Source of the DNA: Campanula takesimana
Taxonomy: Eukaryota; Streptophyta; Magnoliopsida; Asterales; Campanulaceae
Length of the DNA stretch: 64,000 nt
Direction of reading: 5' to 3'
Assembly (NCBI GenBank): GCA_026119855.1
Contig: JAOWBW010000025.1
Location: forward strand, 1-64,000
Shown here: positions 47,101 to 57,118 of the stretch, one piece after another
Layout: each line of letters opens with the position of its first letter
Numbering within the stretch: the stretch's first letter is position 1
Notes under the pieces: generated by a model
What the model saw: only the letters and a program-made list of their open reading frames with translations
What the model was told of the DNA's origin: nothing
Database searches by the model: none
Translations under genes and position numbers: made by a program

Positions 47101-47654
47101 CTTCTTAGAGATAAGACAGATGGAAAGACATTATCAGTTAAGTCTGACCAATCTGCATTTGCACCAGTGGCCTATCACAATTAGCTAACAATCCATCCTG
47201 CCAGTTGCAACCAAGCTCGTTAACCACTCAATGGAGTAAGCCACTTGTTTTCAGGTCTCTCGTGAACACTAAATGATTTTCCTCTAACCTACTCACTATT
47301 TGCACCGAATCAACCAAGTACACTCTCAGCTAGTACCCACTGAAATATCCACTGACGACCCAAAACGAGCACTCAAAATACTCAATTCCACACTAGTTTT
47401 CCGTTTTTACTTTTACCATTTCTTAAAGAAAGAGGAAAAAAAGTTATGTAGAAGAACAAAAATAGCATACCACCACAGTCATCATCGTCATCCATATCCC
47501 AATAAGGAGGTGATGTCGAAGTAATTCCGTTCTCCACCTGCTCAGAAGATCGCCACTCCGCCAATGCTTCCCCTGACTGGTAACGCTGCTGTCCATTTGA
47601 AATCCCCTCAAAGGACCTACCAACCCCAGATTCTTCACTCGAACTCCCCGCCAT
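41187..47654 (-). CDS. TRAF1/MUSE13-14-like MATH-domain protein, exons 1-7 (3' part missing, one frameshift)
   Basis: Exons on the minus strand are 47471-47654 (ATG, MAGSSSEESGVGRS; ends in an acidic DDDDDCG run), 45856-45967, 45570-45658, 45408-45476, 45192-45321, 42082-42240 and 41187-41534. All inner borders are GT..AG and all phases agree. Exons 2-5 make the MATH domain (LYGKYTWKIEKFSKINKRE, WYILIYPQGCDVCNHLSLFL, HFAQFTIAVVNKDPKKSKYS, LHRFWKKEHDWGWKKFMELS). Exon 6 has RPFRCLDCQYRRELVRVYLT; exon 7 has FFIEKEVTSTLVMDSLYSG and the leucine-rich VDDVLLLLERAALEPLPPK. This matches the Arabidopsis TRAF1a/b (MUSE14/13) proteins, adaptors linked to SCF-CPR1 turnover of NLR immune receptors and to autophagy control. 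Exon 7 lacks one base near 41480, shifting the frame after SMSR. Downstream exons are lost in or beyond the gap. Confidence 0.9.
41567..41807. mobile_element. MITE-like inverted repeat in intron 6 of the MATH gene
   Basis: Arms of about 45 bp pair across the element (AGATAGACCCACT..AACTTTGAC on the left, GTCAAAGTT..AGTGGGACTATCT on the right). The right end is GGGACAGAGGGAGC, a Stowaway-type terminus. The left terminus is degraded. Confidence 0.65.
42241..45191 (-). other. Long intron 5 of the MATH gene
   Basis: This 2.95 kb AT-rich intron contains the 44451-44716 MITE. Apart from that I see no gene or conserved motif in it. Confidence 0.7.
44451..44716. mobile_element. Stowaway-type MITE (266 bp) in intron 5
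   Basis: Left end CTCCCTCCGTCCC, right end GGGACGGAGGGGG, flanked by TA on both sides. The arms extend through AATGAATGTCC / GGACATTCATT. This is the classic Stowaway (Tc1/mariner) signature. Confidence 0.92.
45707..45782. mobile_element. Miniature Stowaway hairpin (76 bp) in intron 2
   Basis: An almost complete foldback: CTCCCTCCGTCCC...GAATTTGCTCTTGATC / GATCAAGAGCAAATTC...GGGACAGAGGTAG, with TA at both flanks. It is too short to be more than paired arms. Confidence 0.8.
46335..46392 (+). mobile_element. SINE-like tail with (GTT)n in intron 1
   Basis: AACCCCAAATCATTTTGGGACTAA followed by a (TTG)n run resembles the 3' end of Au-type plant SINEs. No A/B box is seen upstream, so it would be a 5'-truncated copy. 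Confidence 0.45.
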
Positions 47655-48480
47655 TTCCCACTCCACAGCTCCCTACACCCTCCTCCAATTTCACCTGAAA
47701 TGAATGAAAGAAAAACCCACAAAATATCATCCAATCATCTGATTTTCCGTCTCACTCGAATACCCCACACAAAAAAAAAAAAAAAAAAAAAAAACACAAA
47801 ACCCAATAGCCCACCCAGATTAGTTGTAACATCAGAACAACCCAATTGGGCAAGCACATAAAAATTACACCTTTCAGTCTTATAAACTAGAAACAAAAAA
47901 TACCCTCAGGTTTGCCCATTTTCATTTCCCATTTTCATTTCCCAAACCAACAGGGTAAAAACCCGTAGCAAAATATCATTGAAGAACATCTCAAAATTCA
48001 AGATAACACAAAACCCCATGTAATAAAAACCAAAGAAAACCAATAAACACTTAATTATCTTCCCCTGAAATCACAATCAACATAAGAAACGGGCGAAGTA
48101 ACCACAAAAACGAAAAAAGTTCAATTTAACAAAACCGAGCAAAAACCCACAAAAGAATCCAAGTGCGTGAAACCCAATCTGATTATCCAATTCACTTTTA
48201 ACCTAATAATCCTTAAGCGAAATCAAACAAGATCACTGTAAAAAAAAATGCACACAAACCCCAGAGATTGAGACCGAACCCTAAAAAACAAAAATCGCTA
48301 ATTTAGAAATAAAATTAAGAGAACGAATAGATCGAATAAAACCTGAAGCAAAGATATAGCTGTCAATGGCGATTGTAAGCTGCTGAGGTTTAGAAAAGAG
48401 GAGAGAAAGAGAGACTACAGAGAGAAATGAATAGATTTGAGGTAGAAGGAGAGCAGCAGAGCAGAGGCAGAAACAGAATA
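47655..48480 (-). other. 5' UTR, UTR intron and promoter-proximal region of the MATH-domain gene
   Basis: The UTR part adjoining exon 1 spans 47655-47694 (acceptor TTTCAG). A probable first UTR exon runs from about 48480 to 48343, ending CAG before GTTTTA. The intron between them (47695-48342) holds a long A-run (47770-47794). The UTR exon is CT-rich on the minus strand (Y-patch), common in plant housekeeping promoters. The transcription start is not fixed. Confidence 0.6.
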
Positions 48481-49337
48481 AATTTATTTTCCCTAATTTA
48501 CAAAATTTATATTAATGGATTTATACGTGTTTATTATTGAAAATAATACGGAAAAAAGGGTTTATTCCGAAATGTTTATTTTTACTAGTATCAAGATGTA
48601 AATGTAGATTATCACAATACATGAAATATTTGTACTGGTCAAATGCATCCTTAGGGTTTATGTAAAGTTTATTTATATTTATATTCATATTTATATTTAC
48701 ATTTACATTTTTATTTATTTGTTTAATCTAAATACTTTATTATGGTTTATGCAGTTATGTAATTGGCTAAACACACTCTTAGCCCCCACTTCCATATATT
48801 ATTAGGGTTTCTGTTTGTGAATTTTGGGTATGGGTATGGGCATGGGTATGGGTATGGGTATGGTTGTGAATTTAGGGTATGGGTTTGGGTTCGAGTTCGG
48901 GTTTAGGTTTGGCTTTGGCTTTGGGTTTATGTTTGGGTTTGGATTTGGATTTGGGTGGTTTTTATCGTTGTTGGTTGAGTTTGGTTTAACATTTAGGTTT
49001 GGGATGGGTGTGGGTATTGTAAGTATATGAATATGAATATGAATATGAATATGAATATGAATATGGGTGAAGGTGTAGTGCTACTTTTTCTCTGGTTTTT
49101 AATTGCATGTTCTTTTGTTGTATGTAGTTAGGGTGCAAAACGAGTCAAATCGAGCTGCGTATGATTATTTTTTTAGTTAAGTTCAACTAATTTTCGTCAA
49201 ATCTGGTTTAGGGAGTCTGCTTATGGTTACGACAACAATTGATGAACCGGGCTCGAATGGGTGCACACCGTTGGGTCTTGGAAGACCCGAATTAGTTTGG
49301 CAAGGAGGCTCCTTTACAAACTTAATTCTAATACATA
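48481..49337. repeat. Low-complexity region upstream of the MATH gene
   Basis: TTTATA-type repeats at 48670-48720, GGGTAT hexamers at 48826-48870, degenerate GGGTTTnGGTTT telomere-like words at 48880-48960 and GAATAT hexamers at 49028-49066. ORFs here are repeat artefacts. Confidence 0.75.
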
Positions 49338-49594
49338 CTCCCTCTTTCCCCATATAAATATCCAAATTTCATTTTAATAGACATCTGAAAATCTCTACTG
49401 TTACACAATTTAGTGGCAAAGATTCATATATAATCTTGTAATCTTCTTTCCAAACATTTAGTTTTGTAAGTATAAAGAGACAAGTGAAAAAATTGGTAAA
49501 AAAGCATTTAAAAAACAAAGTTATTTTCAAAAAAGTCATTCATTTTGGGACAATTTTTTTTTGAAAATGGGCATTCATTTAGGGAAAGGATGAG
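49338..49594. mobile_element. Degenerate Stowaway-type MITE (257 bp)
   Basis: Left end CTCCCTCTTTCCCC, right end GGGAAAGGATGAG, with TA at 49336-49337 and 49595-49596. The interior (AAATTTCATTTT..TAGTTTTGTAAGTATAAA) matches the 44451 MITE, so it is the same family. Confidence 0.8.
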
Positions 49595-49596
49595 TA

Positions 49597-50023
49597 TTAA
49601 TCATTTTCAGTGTCGCATCACATCACTCTTTTCTTCTCTTTCTTCTGCAACTCTGTCCATTGTCTCCCTTCTTTTACTTTTGTTATCGTCATCCACTTCT
49701 TGCCCGTTCTCTACCTTTTTTAACATCTGAATTTCACTCAAATTATGTATCTCTCTCTTCCAATAGCATAGTCAACCCAAATATTAGAAATGAATCTAAA
49801 GCGTTATATACGGTATTATGTATTAAATAGTGTGTTTTCAGTCCAAAAGATGTTCTACAACGAGTAATTTAAGTCGGGCTTCCGGAGCACCCTCGAGTCT
49901 ATCTCGTCGAGTTGAAGCAACCGTCAGCCTGACTCGTTGGTGAATTGAGTCCACATTTGTTGATGAGTCTAACTTGATCATGTGTCTTGATCCGAGTCGG
50001 GTTGGTTTTTCACGAGTCGAACA
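49597..50023. other. Unannotated sequence before copia-5
   Basis: No gene is seen. Repeated GAGTCGGG/GAGTC words occur from 49875 to 50020. The last five bases (GAACA) are the probable target duplication of copia-5. Confidence 0.5.
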
Positions 50024-50439
50024 TGTTGGACAGACATTCTGACACGGTCGTCCTTTCTACTGTGCACGGTCTTGCATCGTGATCTTATTCTTGATTTACT
50101 TTGGTGTGTTCTCCAGGTCGTGCTCATCTTTCTGTATGGTCGTATAAACTCAGACAAGACCTTATGTGCATATGACAAAGATTAACGATCGTATTTAAAA
50201 CAAAGCATGGTCATGCTCCATACCAATGCGCATATTTTGGTTTGCATTTTATATTTCCTTATTAAGATAGGTCTTTGTATATGGAAAAAATCATAGCATT
50301 GGAGTAGGAGATTGTACAGATTTATTTCCTAGTTAACATAGAGTAGGACACAATGATTGTATATATGTATCAAACGACAAAGAGAAAATACAACACGTAC
50401 GCATGTATTATATTCTCCACATTGTGCTCTGTTTTAACT
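50024..50439 (+). repeat. 5' LTR of copia-5
   Basis: 416 bp starting TGTTGGACAGACATT. It carries CACGGTCGTC and GCACGGTCTTGC, variants of the GCACGGTCGTGC motif found in copia-3. The end beside the PBS is AACT rather than the usual CA. Confidence 0.8.
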
Positions 50440-50452
50440 TGGCATCAGAGCT
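50440..50452 (+). other. Primer binding site of copia-5
   Basis: TGGCATCAGAGCT differs by one base from the tRNA-iMet site TGGTATCAGAGC and adjoins the LTR. Confidence 0.8.
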
Positions 50453-50483
50453 AGGATTTTGATTCACAAACAAGATCCACGCC

Positions 50484-51290
50484 ATGGTTGTCGCTGAAGC
50501 AAGTGACAAGAATGAAGGATGTCACCGTATTTTCTTTCATCAAGTGACAACCCCGGACAGATTCTCACTTGTGTTCTATTGAAAAGGGAGAATTACAAAG
50601 AATGGGCTAGAGTTTTTAAGGGATCGTTGAGGGCTAAGATAAAGATCGTCTTTATTGACGGAACGATTGAATGATCAACCAAAGCAGATGAATTGGAGCT
50701 TTCACGAACTGTGAATTCAATGGTTGTATCTTGGAGTTTTTTAATACTATTGAACTGACTCTTCGTTCCACTATGACATATGTGAACCAGGCAAAGACAT
50801 TGTGGGATGATTTACAACAAAGAATTTTGGTGGGGAATGGATCGAAGGTTCAACAACTGAAATCCGACCTTGCAAGTTGTAAATAACGGAAGGGTAAAGG
50901 CATGGCTGCTTAATATGGTTGCGTGAAGAAATTATGGGATGAACTCAATGATTCTGATGCAATATTGACATGTTATTGCGGGTTGCAAGTGTGGTATTAA
51001 TGCGACTTTTATGTAACAACGCGAAGACGAACGGTGCATCAAATTGCTATTGGGTTGGAAATACTAATGTTTGAGAACGTGAAGTCGAACATTCTCAATT
51101 CTGAGCCTCTGCCTGATGTGAACAAAGCATATGAGATAGTGTTTGCATCCGAGAAGATCCTCGCTCGCCTTTTTTATTTGAGGGTCGCCACCATGTTGTT
51201 GAACGGAACACGGACCGTGAGATTCTTGAGTTCAGGTGTTATGTTATGGATTGGAAAGGTCAAGGAGCACCCAATCCACCCAATCTAGGA
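50484..51290 (+). pseudogene. gag: gag remnant of copia-5
   Basis: Starting at ATG 50484, the three frames together give the copia-type gag N-terminal pattern (IHQ-like start, NYKEWARVFKGSLRAKIK, FIDGTIE), followed by a WSFLILLN-like segment and AKTLWDDL. Many stops and frame changes are present. A later part (51034-51285) reads EIVFASEKILARLF. It is not translatable. Confidence 0.65.
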
Positions 51291-52085
51291 TTGGTCTTGC
51301 TTAGGTGTTTTTAATCAAATAAAGAACAAGTAATTAAAACAAGTAAAGCCAATAATTAATTTCTTAATTATTGGAATGTCGGATCATATTCTTCGAGACC
51401 ATTTCCATGGATTGGAGAGGCTCTATACTGATCCTTTTGATGGGATTACACTACTCTAAAACAAAGAATGAGATGAGAAGTAGAGATTAAAAGCGTAGGA
51501 GTTTACCTAAAGCGTTCTTGAGATTTCCAATTGATGGCCTTGACTAAGGCCTTGAAGATCCAAGTGTTTTGTGATGTTTGTGACTTGAAAAGATGAGTTT
51601 TTGATGGTGTTTTGGTGTCAAGGGAGAGGAAAAACGGGATTAGAGTGAGAGAGGCTGATTAGAGAGTGATTAGTTGTGTAGGAGGTGATTAGTGACCATT
51701 AGGAGAGTCTAGGGTTGAAAGACTCTTTATTTATATGTTTAGATTACTTAGGGACCAAGTCTAGAGGTGGAGAGATTTAATTAGGTAAGGAAATCAGCAG
51801 GAAATCGTCTAGGAAGTCTCCTATTAGATATTCCCTGGATTAGGAGAGTGTTGGCCAAGAAAGAGATCGGGACGGAGAAGGAAAGTGGATTAAGCCCGAA
51901 ACAGCAGGAGATGTCTCGTACGAGATATCCAGTACAAAAGTACTGTTTTGTCCTTCTGTCAATTTCATTTTAGCCCCTGCCTAACGGAGCCAGTTATAAA
52001 CTTAATGAAACATGACGAAACTAACGATTTTTCATCCAAACACAAAGGCGAGACACAAGAGTAGTGTAATCATGATTGTGTGTTC
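51290..52085 (-). mobile_element. LTR-like insertion inside copia-5 (ends unresolved)
   Basis: Non-coding block between gag and RNase H remnants. It has a minus-strand TATA box (51728-51735) and, 180 bp upstream of it, the perfect palindromes TCTCGTACGAGA (51914-51925) and CAGTACAAAAGTACTG (51930-51945). This is the same layout as the other LTRs here. I cannot find clear TG..CA ends or a TSD. Confidence 0.4.
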
Positions 52086-52179
52086 AAAATGGGGTGTCTG
52101 CAGATGGTGATAAGTGAAGAACATGTGAGAGGGTCTATACAAGGAGAACACCCCGAACCAATGAGCTTTGTCGTTTGAG

Positions 52180-52559
52180 CTAGTGGAGGGGCTCGAGGTT
52201 TAGGGGGGAACAAAGGGATATGCTTAGTCTTATCCTCACCGATAATGAAGACCTGGAAGACCTTCAGCCATACAGATGAATTATTGACCGCCTCATCAAT
52301 CTTTCCATCTCATATCTAAAGCTCAGTATTTTGTCCATGCTTCTTCAGTTTATGGCTAATCCCAAGCAAGCTCACTGGAAGGCATCGATTCGAGTTGCAG
52401 CAATTCGGGTTGTAACGATTCGAGTTGTTCGCTAACTTAAACATAGTAGGGGGAAAGTAATAATGTTGCGCATTGGCTCCTTTCTTCATCTTCGTGCATT
52501 ATGTGACTCGTATTAGCAAGCTGTCCACTTACCCAACGATCTCTTATGGCTTATGTTAG
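52180..52559 (+). pseudogene. pol: RT/RNase H connection remnant of copia-5
   Basis: In pieces it reads PYRRIIDRLINLSISYL, QFMANPKQAHWKASIRV and LHLRALCDS, the typical copia region leading into RNase H. It is interrupted at 52559 by copia-4 (TSD GTTAG). Confidence 0.7.
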
Positions 52560-53507
52560 TGTTGGGTTTCATAGCCTCCATGTATAGCGGAATTAAACAT
52601 GAAGAAACCCTAGCCTAGATCCATTAAGAACAATAATTTATAAAGCATAAGATAAATTAGGACTAACCCTTGTAGTTCAAATCTTTAATCACAGACTAAG
52701 ATACTAAGCAAAGTATCGTCTATTAGTGAACCACACTTGAACGGATCCAAGAACGCCTTCTTGGACTTGATTGCTAGATCCTTAGGCTTGAAAACTTGAA
52801 GAACACCTTCTTCTCTTTAGAATAATAAAACCCTCTCAATATGTGTGTTAATCTCTCTTAAAGAAAGCTTTGTGATTTATTGAATCATCAACTAGGTCTC
52901 TCAAACCCGGAAACACTTATTTATACTGGGATAGGTCTGATTCCTTTAGGGTTTAGGACTTCTTTTCACACAAGAAATTTCCTAAAACTGAACCAGTGCG
53001 GGACATGAGCCGTACGGCGCCTGCACAGGCGTACGCCACCTTGGCCGCCATACGGTCGCTGTTCCCGTATTCCTTTTATTTTCAGCCTTTTAATTATCCA
53101 TTCTGCGTGTGTGACCCAATAGGAATTTATACTATGTTGCCAACGGGTTTGACCAGTCAAATCTCGTAAGTCATAATTAGATTCTAGCAAACCTTTTATG
53201 ACTATGTAAATAGTATAACTTTGTAGCCCAAAGTTTATCCTATTATAGCACAAGTCACAATCCCTTTGTCCACGATGTCTATTGAACACAAGTCATGGTT
53301 CATAGTCAACTTGTTTTTGTTCAATGCTTTCTCATTTCTGAATATATTGATTGATTCAAATGTCTTGATCTCATCAATCCATTTGGGTTCGGCCAAACAC
53401 TTTCATCAATATTATTCTACGAGAGACCTAAGCTTGACATCTCTCCGAAGAGGGACAAATCCATTTGGCTTATTATTCTTCCCTACTTGAATCCGATTGT
53501 GCCAATG
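52560..53507 (-). repeat. Truncated 3' LTR of copia-4
   Basis: 948 bp matching 58642-59590. The similarity stops inside GTGCCAAT, where RNase H coding sequence begins. Confidence 0.9.
52919..53055 (-). promoter_or_regulatory. TATA box and GTAC palindromes of the copia-4 3' LTR
   Basis: TATAAATA (minus) lies at 52919-52926. Perfect palindromes GCCGTACGGC (53009-53018) and GGCGTACGCC (53028-53037), plus a decayed third copy near 53048, lie upstream. The 5' LTR has the same at 59000-59138, where the third copy is the perfect ACCGTACGGT. Confidence 0.6.
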
Positions 53508-56500
53508 CAGCAATATACTTTGTTTTAGTTGTAGAATTAGTGACTGTACTCTGCTTGGAACTATTCCAACTTACAGCTCCACTATTTGATACATGCACAA
53601 AACCCGATTGCGATCTTCTATCATCTTTGTCGGTTTGGAAGCTTGCATCCGAGATCATCTTCCATACCTCCATAGATCAAAAACGATTCTTTGGTCCTTC
53701 TCAAGTACTTAAGAATCGACTTGACGACTATCCAGTGACTTTCACTGGGGTCGGATTGGTATCTACTCGTCATGCTCAAAGCATAAGATACATCCGGTCT
53801 AGTATAAATTATGGCATACATTATAGATCCAATTGCGGATGCATATGGGATTCCATTCATTCTCCCACGCTCATCAGTTGTCTTAGGACACTGATTCTTG
53901 CTAAGAGTTACACCATGTAACACTGACAAATTTCCTCTCTTAGAGTTTTCCATGCAGAATCTCTTTAGGACTTTGTCAATGTATGTACTTTGACTTAAGC
54001 CAATAAGATTCTTTGATCTATCTCTATAGATCTTTATACCAAGGATATATGCGGCTTCTCCCATATCTTTCATTGCGAAACATTTCCCTAACCAAGTCTT
54101 CACAGACTGAAGTGTAGGAATGTCATTTCCAATGAGTAATATGTCATCCACATATAATATTAGAAACACCACTATGATCCCACTAATTTTCTTGTACACA
54201 CAAGGTTCATCTTCGTTCTTGATGAAGCCAAACTCTTTGACTGATTCATCAAAACGGAGATTCCAACTCCTTGAAGCTTGCTTCAATCCATAAATGGATT
54301 TCTGCAATTTGCATACTTTAGAATTTTGCGCAAAACCTTTGGGTTGTGTCATGTACACATCCTCTTGAAGATTTCCATTCAGCAAAGCAGTTTTGACATC
54401 CATTTTCCATATCTCATAGTCGTAATATGTTGCTATGGCAATCAAAATTCTGATAGACTTGATCATTGCTACGGGTGAAAAAGTTTCATCATAGTCTACA
54501 CCATGAATCTGCCCATAACCTTTCGCTACAAGTCTAGCTTTGTAAGTATGCACCTTCCCATCCATGTCAGTCTTCTTTTTGAAGACCCATTTGCATCCTA
54601 TGGTTTTTACACCTTCGGGTGCATCAATCAAGTTCCAAACTTGATTATCTTTCATGGATTATAATTCAGATTCCATGGCTCCAAGCCACTTATCTGAATC
54701 AGGAGATGATATCGCCTCTTCATAGGTAGTGGGTTCATTATTCTCAATGATTTCCACATCATTACTTTCCGTTACAAGAAATCCATATCTCTCGGGTTCG
54801 GATCGTATCCTACTAGATTTGCGAGTTACTTGTGTACTTTGAACAGGTTCCACAACTTCTTGCGTGACTTATTCTTGTTCCACCATCGATTCAATGTTAT
54901 TTTCGGGTTCTCGAATTTCTTCAAGATTTATTTTACTCCCACTAACTCTTTTGGAAAGAAACTCTTTCTCTAGAAAAGTGCCATCACGAGCAACAAACAC
55001 TTTGTTCTCCGTGCGGTTGTAAAAGTAATATCCTTTAGTTTCCTTAGGATATCCCACGAAAATACATTTATCTTCTTTAGGTGTGAGTTTATCTGAGACA
55101 AGTTTCTTCACATAAGCTTCAAAACCCCAAACTTTCATGAAAGAAACACAAGGTTTCTTTCCACTCCATATCTCATATGGTGTCTTTTAAACTGATTTAC
55201 TTGGAACTCTATTTAGTGTGAATGCGGCGGTTTCTAATGCATGACCCCAAAAGGACAATGGAAGATCAACTTGACTCATCATTGATCGAACCATATCTAA
55301 TAAAGTTTGATTTCTCCTCTCGGACACACCATTCCATTGTGGTGTTCCGGGTGGAGTTAGTTGTGAAACTATTCCACAATTCTTTAGATGATTATCAAAT
55401 TCTTAGCTTAAATATTCACCTCCTTGATCTGATCGAAGTGCCTTAATAGTTTTTCCAAGTTTATTTTGTACTTCATTTTGAAATATTCTACATATCTCAA
55501 ATGCTTCACTTTTGTGTTTCATTAAATAGATATATCCATATCTACTTAAATCATCGGTGAATGTTATGAAGTATTGAAATCCTCCCCTAGCATTGCTACT
55601 TAATGGTCCGCATACATCGGTATGTATAAGGCCCAATAAATCCCTTGCCCTTTCACTACTCTTAGTAAAAGGTGTCTTAGTCATTTTTCCAAGAAGACAC
55701 GACTCACAAGTATCATATGATTCAAGATCATGTGATCCTAAAAGTCCGTCCCCATGAAGTTTTGAGATACGCTTCTCATTAATATGACCAAGACGGCAAT
55801 GCCACAGATAAGTATGATTTACATCATTAGGTTTAGATTTATTATTTATATGATAGACATTATTTTCATTCTTGACATCAAGGATATAAAGACCATTAAA
55901 TGAACTCGCAATACCATAAAGCACATAATTTAAATAAATAGAAAACTTCTCATTCTCAATAAGAAATTTAAATCCTTCTTTATCCAAACAAGAAATTGAA
56001 ATAATATTCCTACTTAAATCTGGTACATAATAGCAATTGTTCAAAACAAGTATTAATCTGGTAGGTAAAATAACTTCATAAGTTTCTACGGCTAATGCAG
56101 CAACTCTTGCTCCATTCCCCACACGTAGGTCCACTTCACCATCTTTAAGTAGCCTCCTATTCTTTAGTGCCTGCACATTTAAACAAATGTGAGATCCACA
56201 TCCGGTATCCAATACCCAGGAACTAGTAGTAGAAAGGAGTATATCTATCATATAGATACCTAAAGTTGACGCAGTCCCACTGCTTTTCTTCTTCTTTTGC
56301 TCTTCCATATAAGCCTTGCAATTACGCTTCCAATGACCTATCTCATGGCAGTGGAAGCAAATCGCATCCTTTTGTGTGTCAGGTTTTGCATCATTAGCCT
56401 TGACAACCTTTGTCTTTATAATCTTGGCTTTGACAACCTTTGCCTTCCCCCTTCCCTTGGCACCTTTGCCCTTTCCATGATTTATCATGAGCACGAAAAA

Positions 56501-57118
56501 ACCTTTCTCCCCTATCTTCTTCTCTGCAGTTTTGAGCATGTTATGCAACTCGGAGAGACTCTTATTCATTGAATGCATGTTAAAATTCATCGCAAAATGA
56601 TTATAACTTTTAGGCAATGAATTAAGAATGAGATCCGTGGCTAGCTCCAACGGGATTGGATAGCCAAGTTTCTCAAGATGCTCAACATAACCCTTCATTT
56701 TAAGAAGGTGAGGACTGACTTGTTGCCCTTCAGTCATCTCGCAAGATGCGAATGCAACAATCGTGCCATACCTTTCTTGTCTTGCCTTCCCTTGGAACAT
56801 GTCTTTTAACTCCATGTCTATCTCATAGGCTTCCAAAAGTTCAAAACTTTGTTGGAGTTTAGCGCACATGGTCGAGAGAATCAGACAACTCACATCTCTA
56901 GAATCATTCTTATGTTTCTTGTGAGCGTCCTTATCTGCCCTTGAGGCAGTAGCAGGGGGTTCTTCAGGAACGGGCGCATCGAGAATGTACAACTTTTCTT
57001 CTTGCCTTAGAACAATTCTTAGGCTACGGATCAAATCCTTATAGTTAGTACCACTCTCTTGAAGCCTATCCTTCTCAAGGATTGTTCGCAATGAAATTGA
57101 TTGTGTGTTTGTTGTCAT
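53508..57118 (-). pseudogene. gag-pol: gag-pol polyprotein of copia-4, broken
   Basis: ATG at 57118 (MTTNTQSISLRTILEKDRL). It has a zinc knuckle CFHCHEIGHWKRNC, protease WVLDTGCGSHIC, pre-integrase LWHCRLGHIN, integrase IHTDVCGP and RSDQGGEY, RT MDVKTALLNG and LYVDDILLIGN, and the start of RNase H. One frame holds from 57118 to about 53640, with stops at 55403, near 55188, near 54866 and at 54656-54658. An out-of-frame deletion then lies near 53640 in GGMEDDL. The end of RNase H is removed by the 53507 deletion. Most domains match copia-2 closely. Confidence 0.9.

Noticed and set aside
48824..49030. ORF starting with repeated Met-Gly and Phe-Gly
   Set aside because: Product of GGGTAT and GGTTTG simple repeats, with no start context or homology.
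53266..53490. 74-codon plus-strand ORF, nearly repeated at 59346-59570
   Set aside because: Both lie in copia-4 LTR sequence; not a gene.
56297..56572. 91-codon ORF identical to one at 63717-63992 on the other strand
   Set aside because: Both are antisense shadows of the same gag region; identity reflects gag copy identity.
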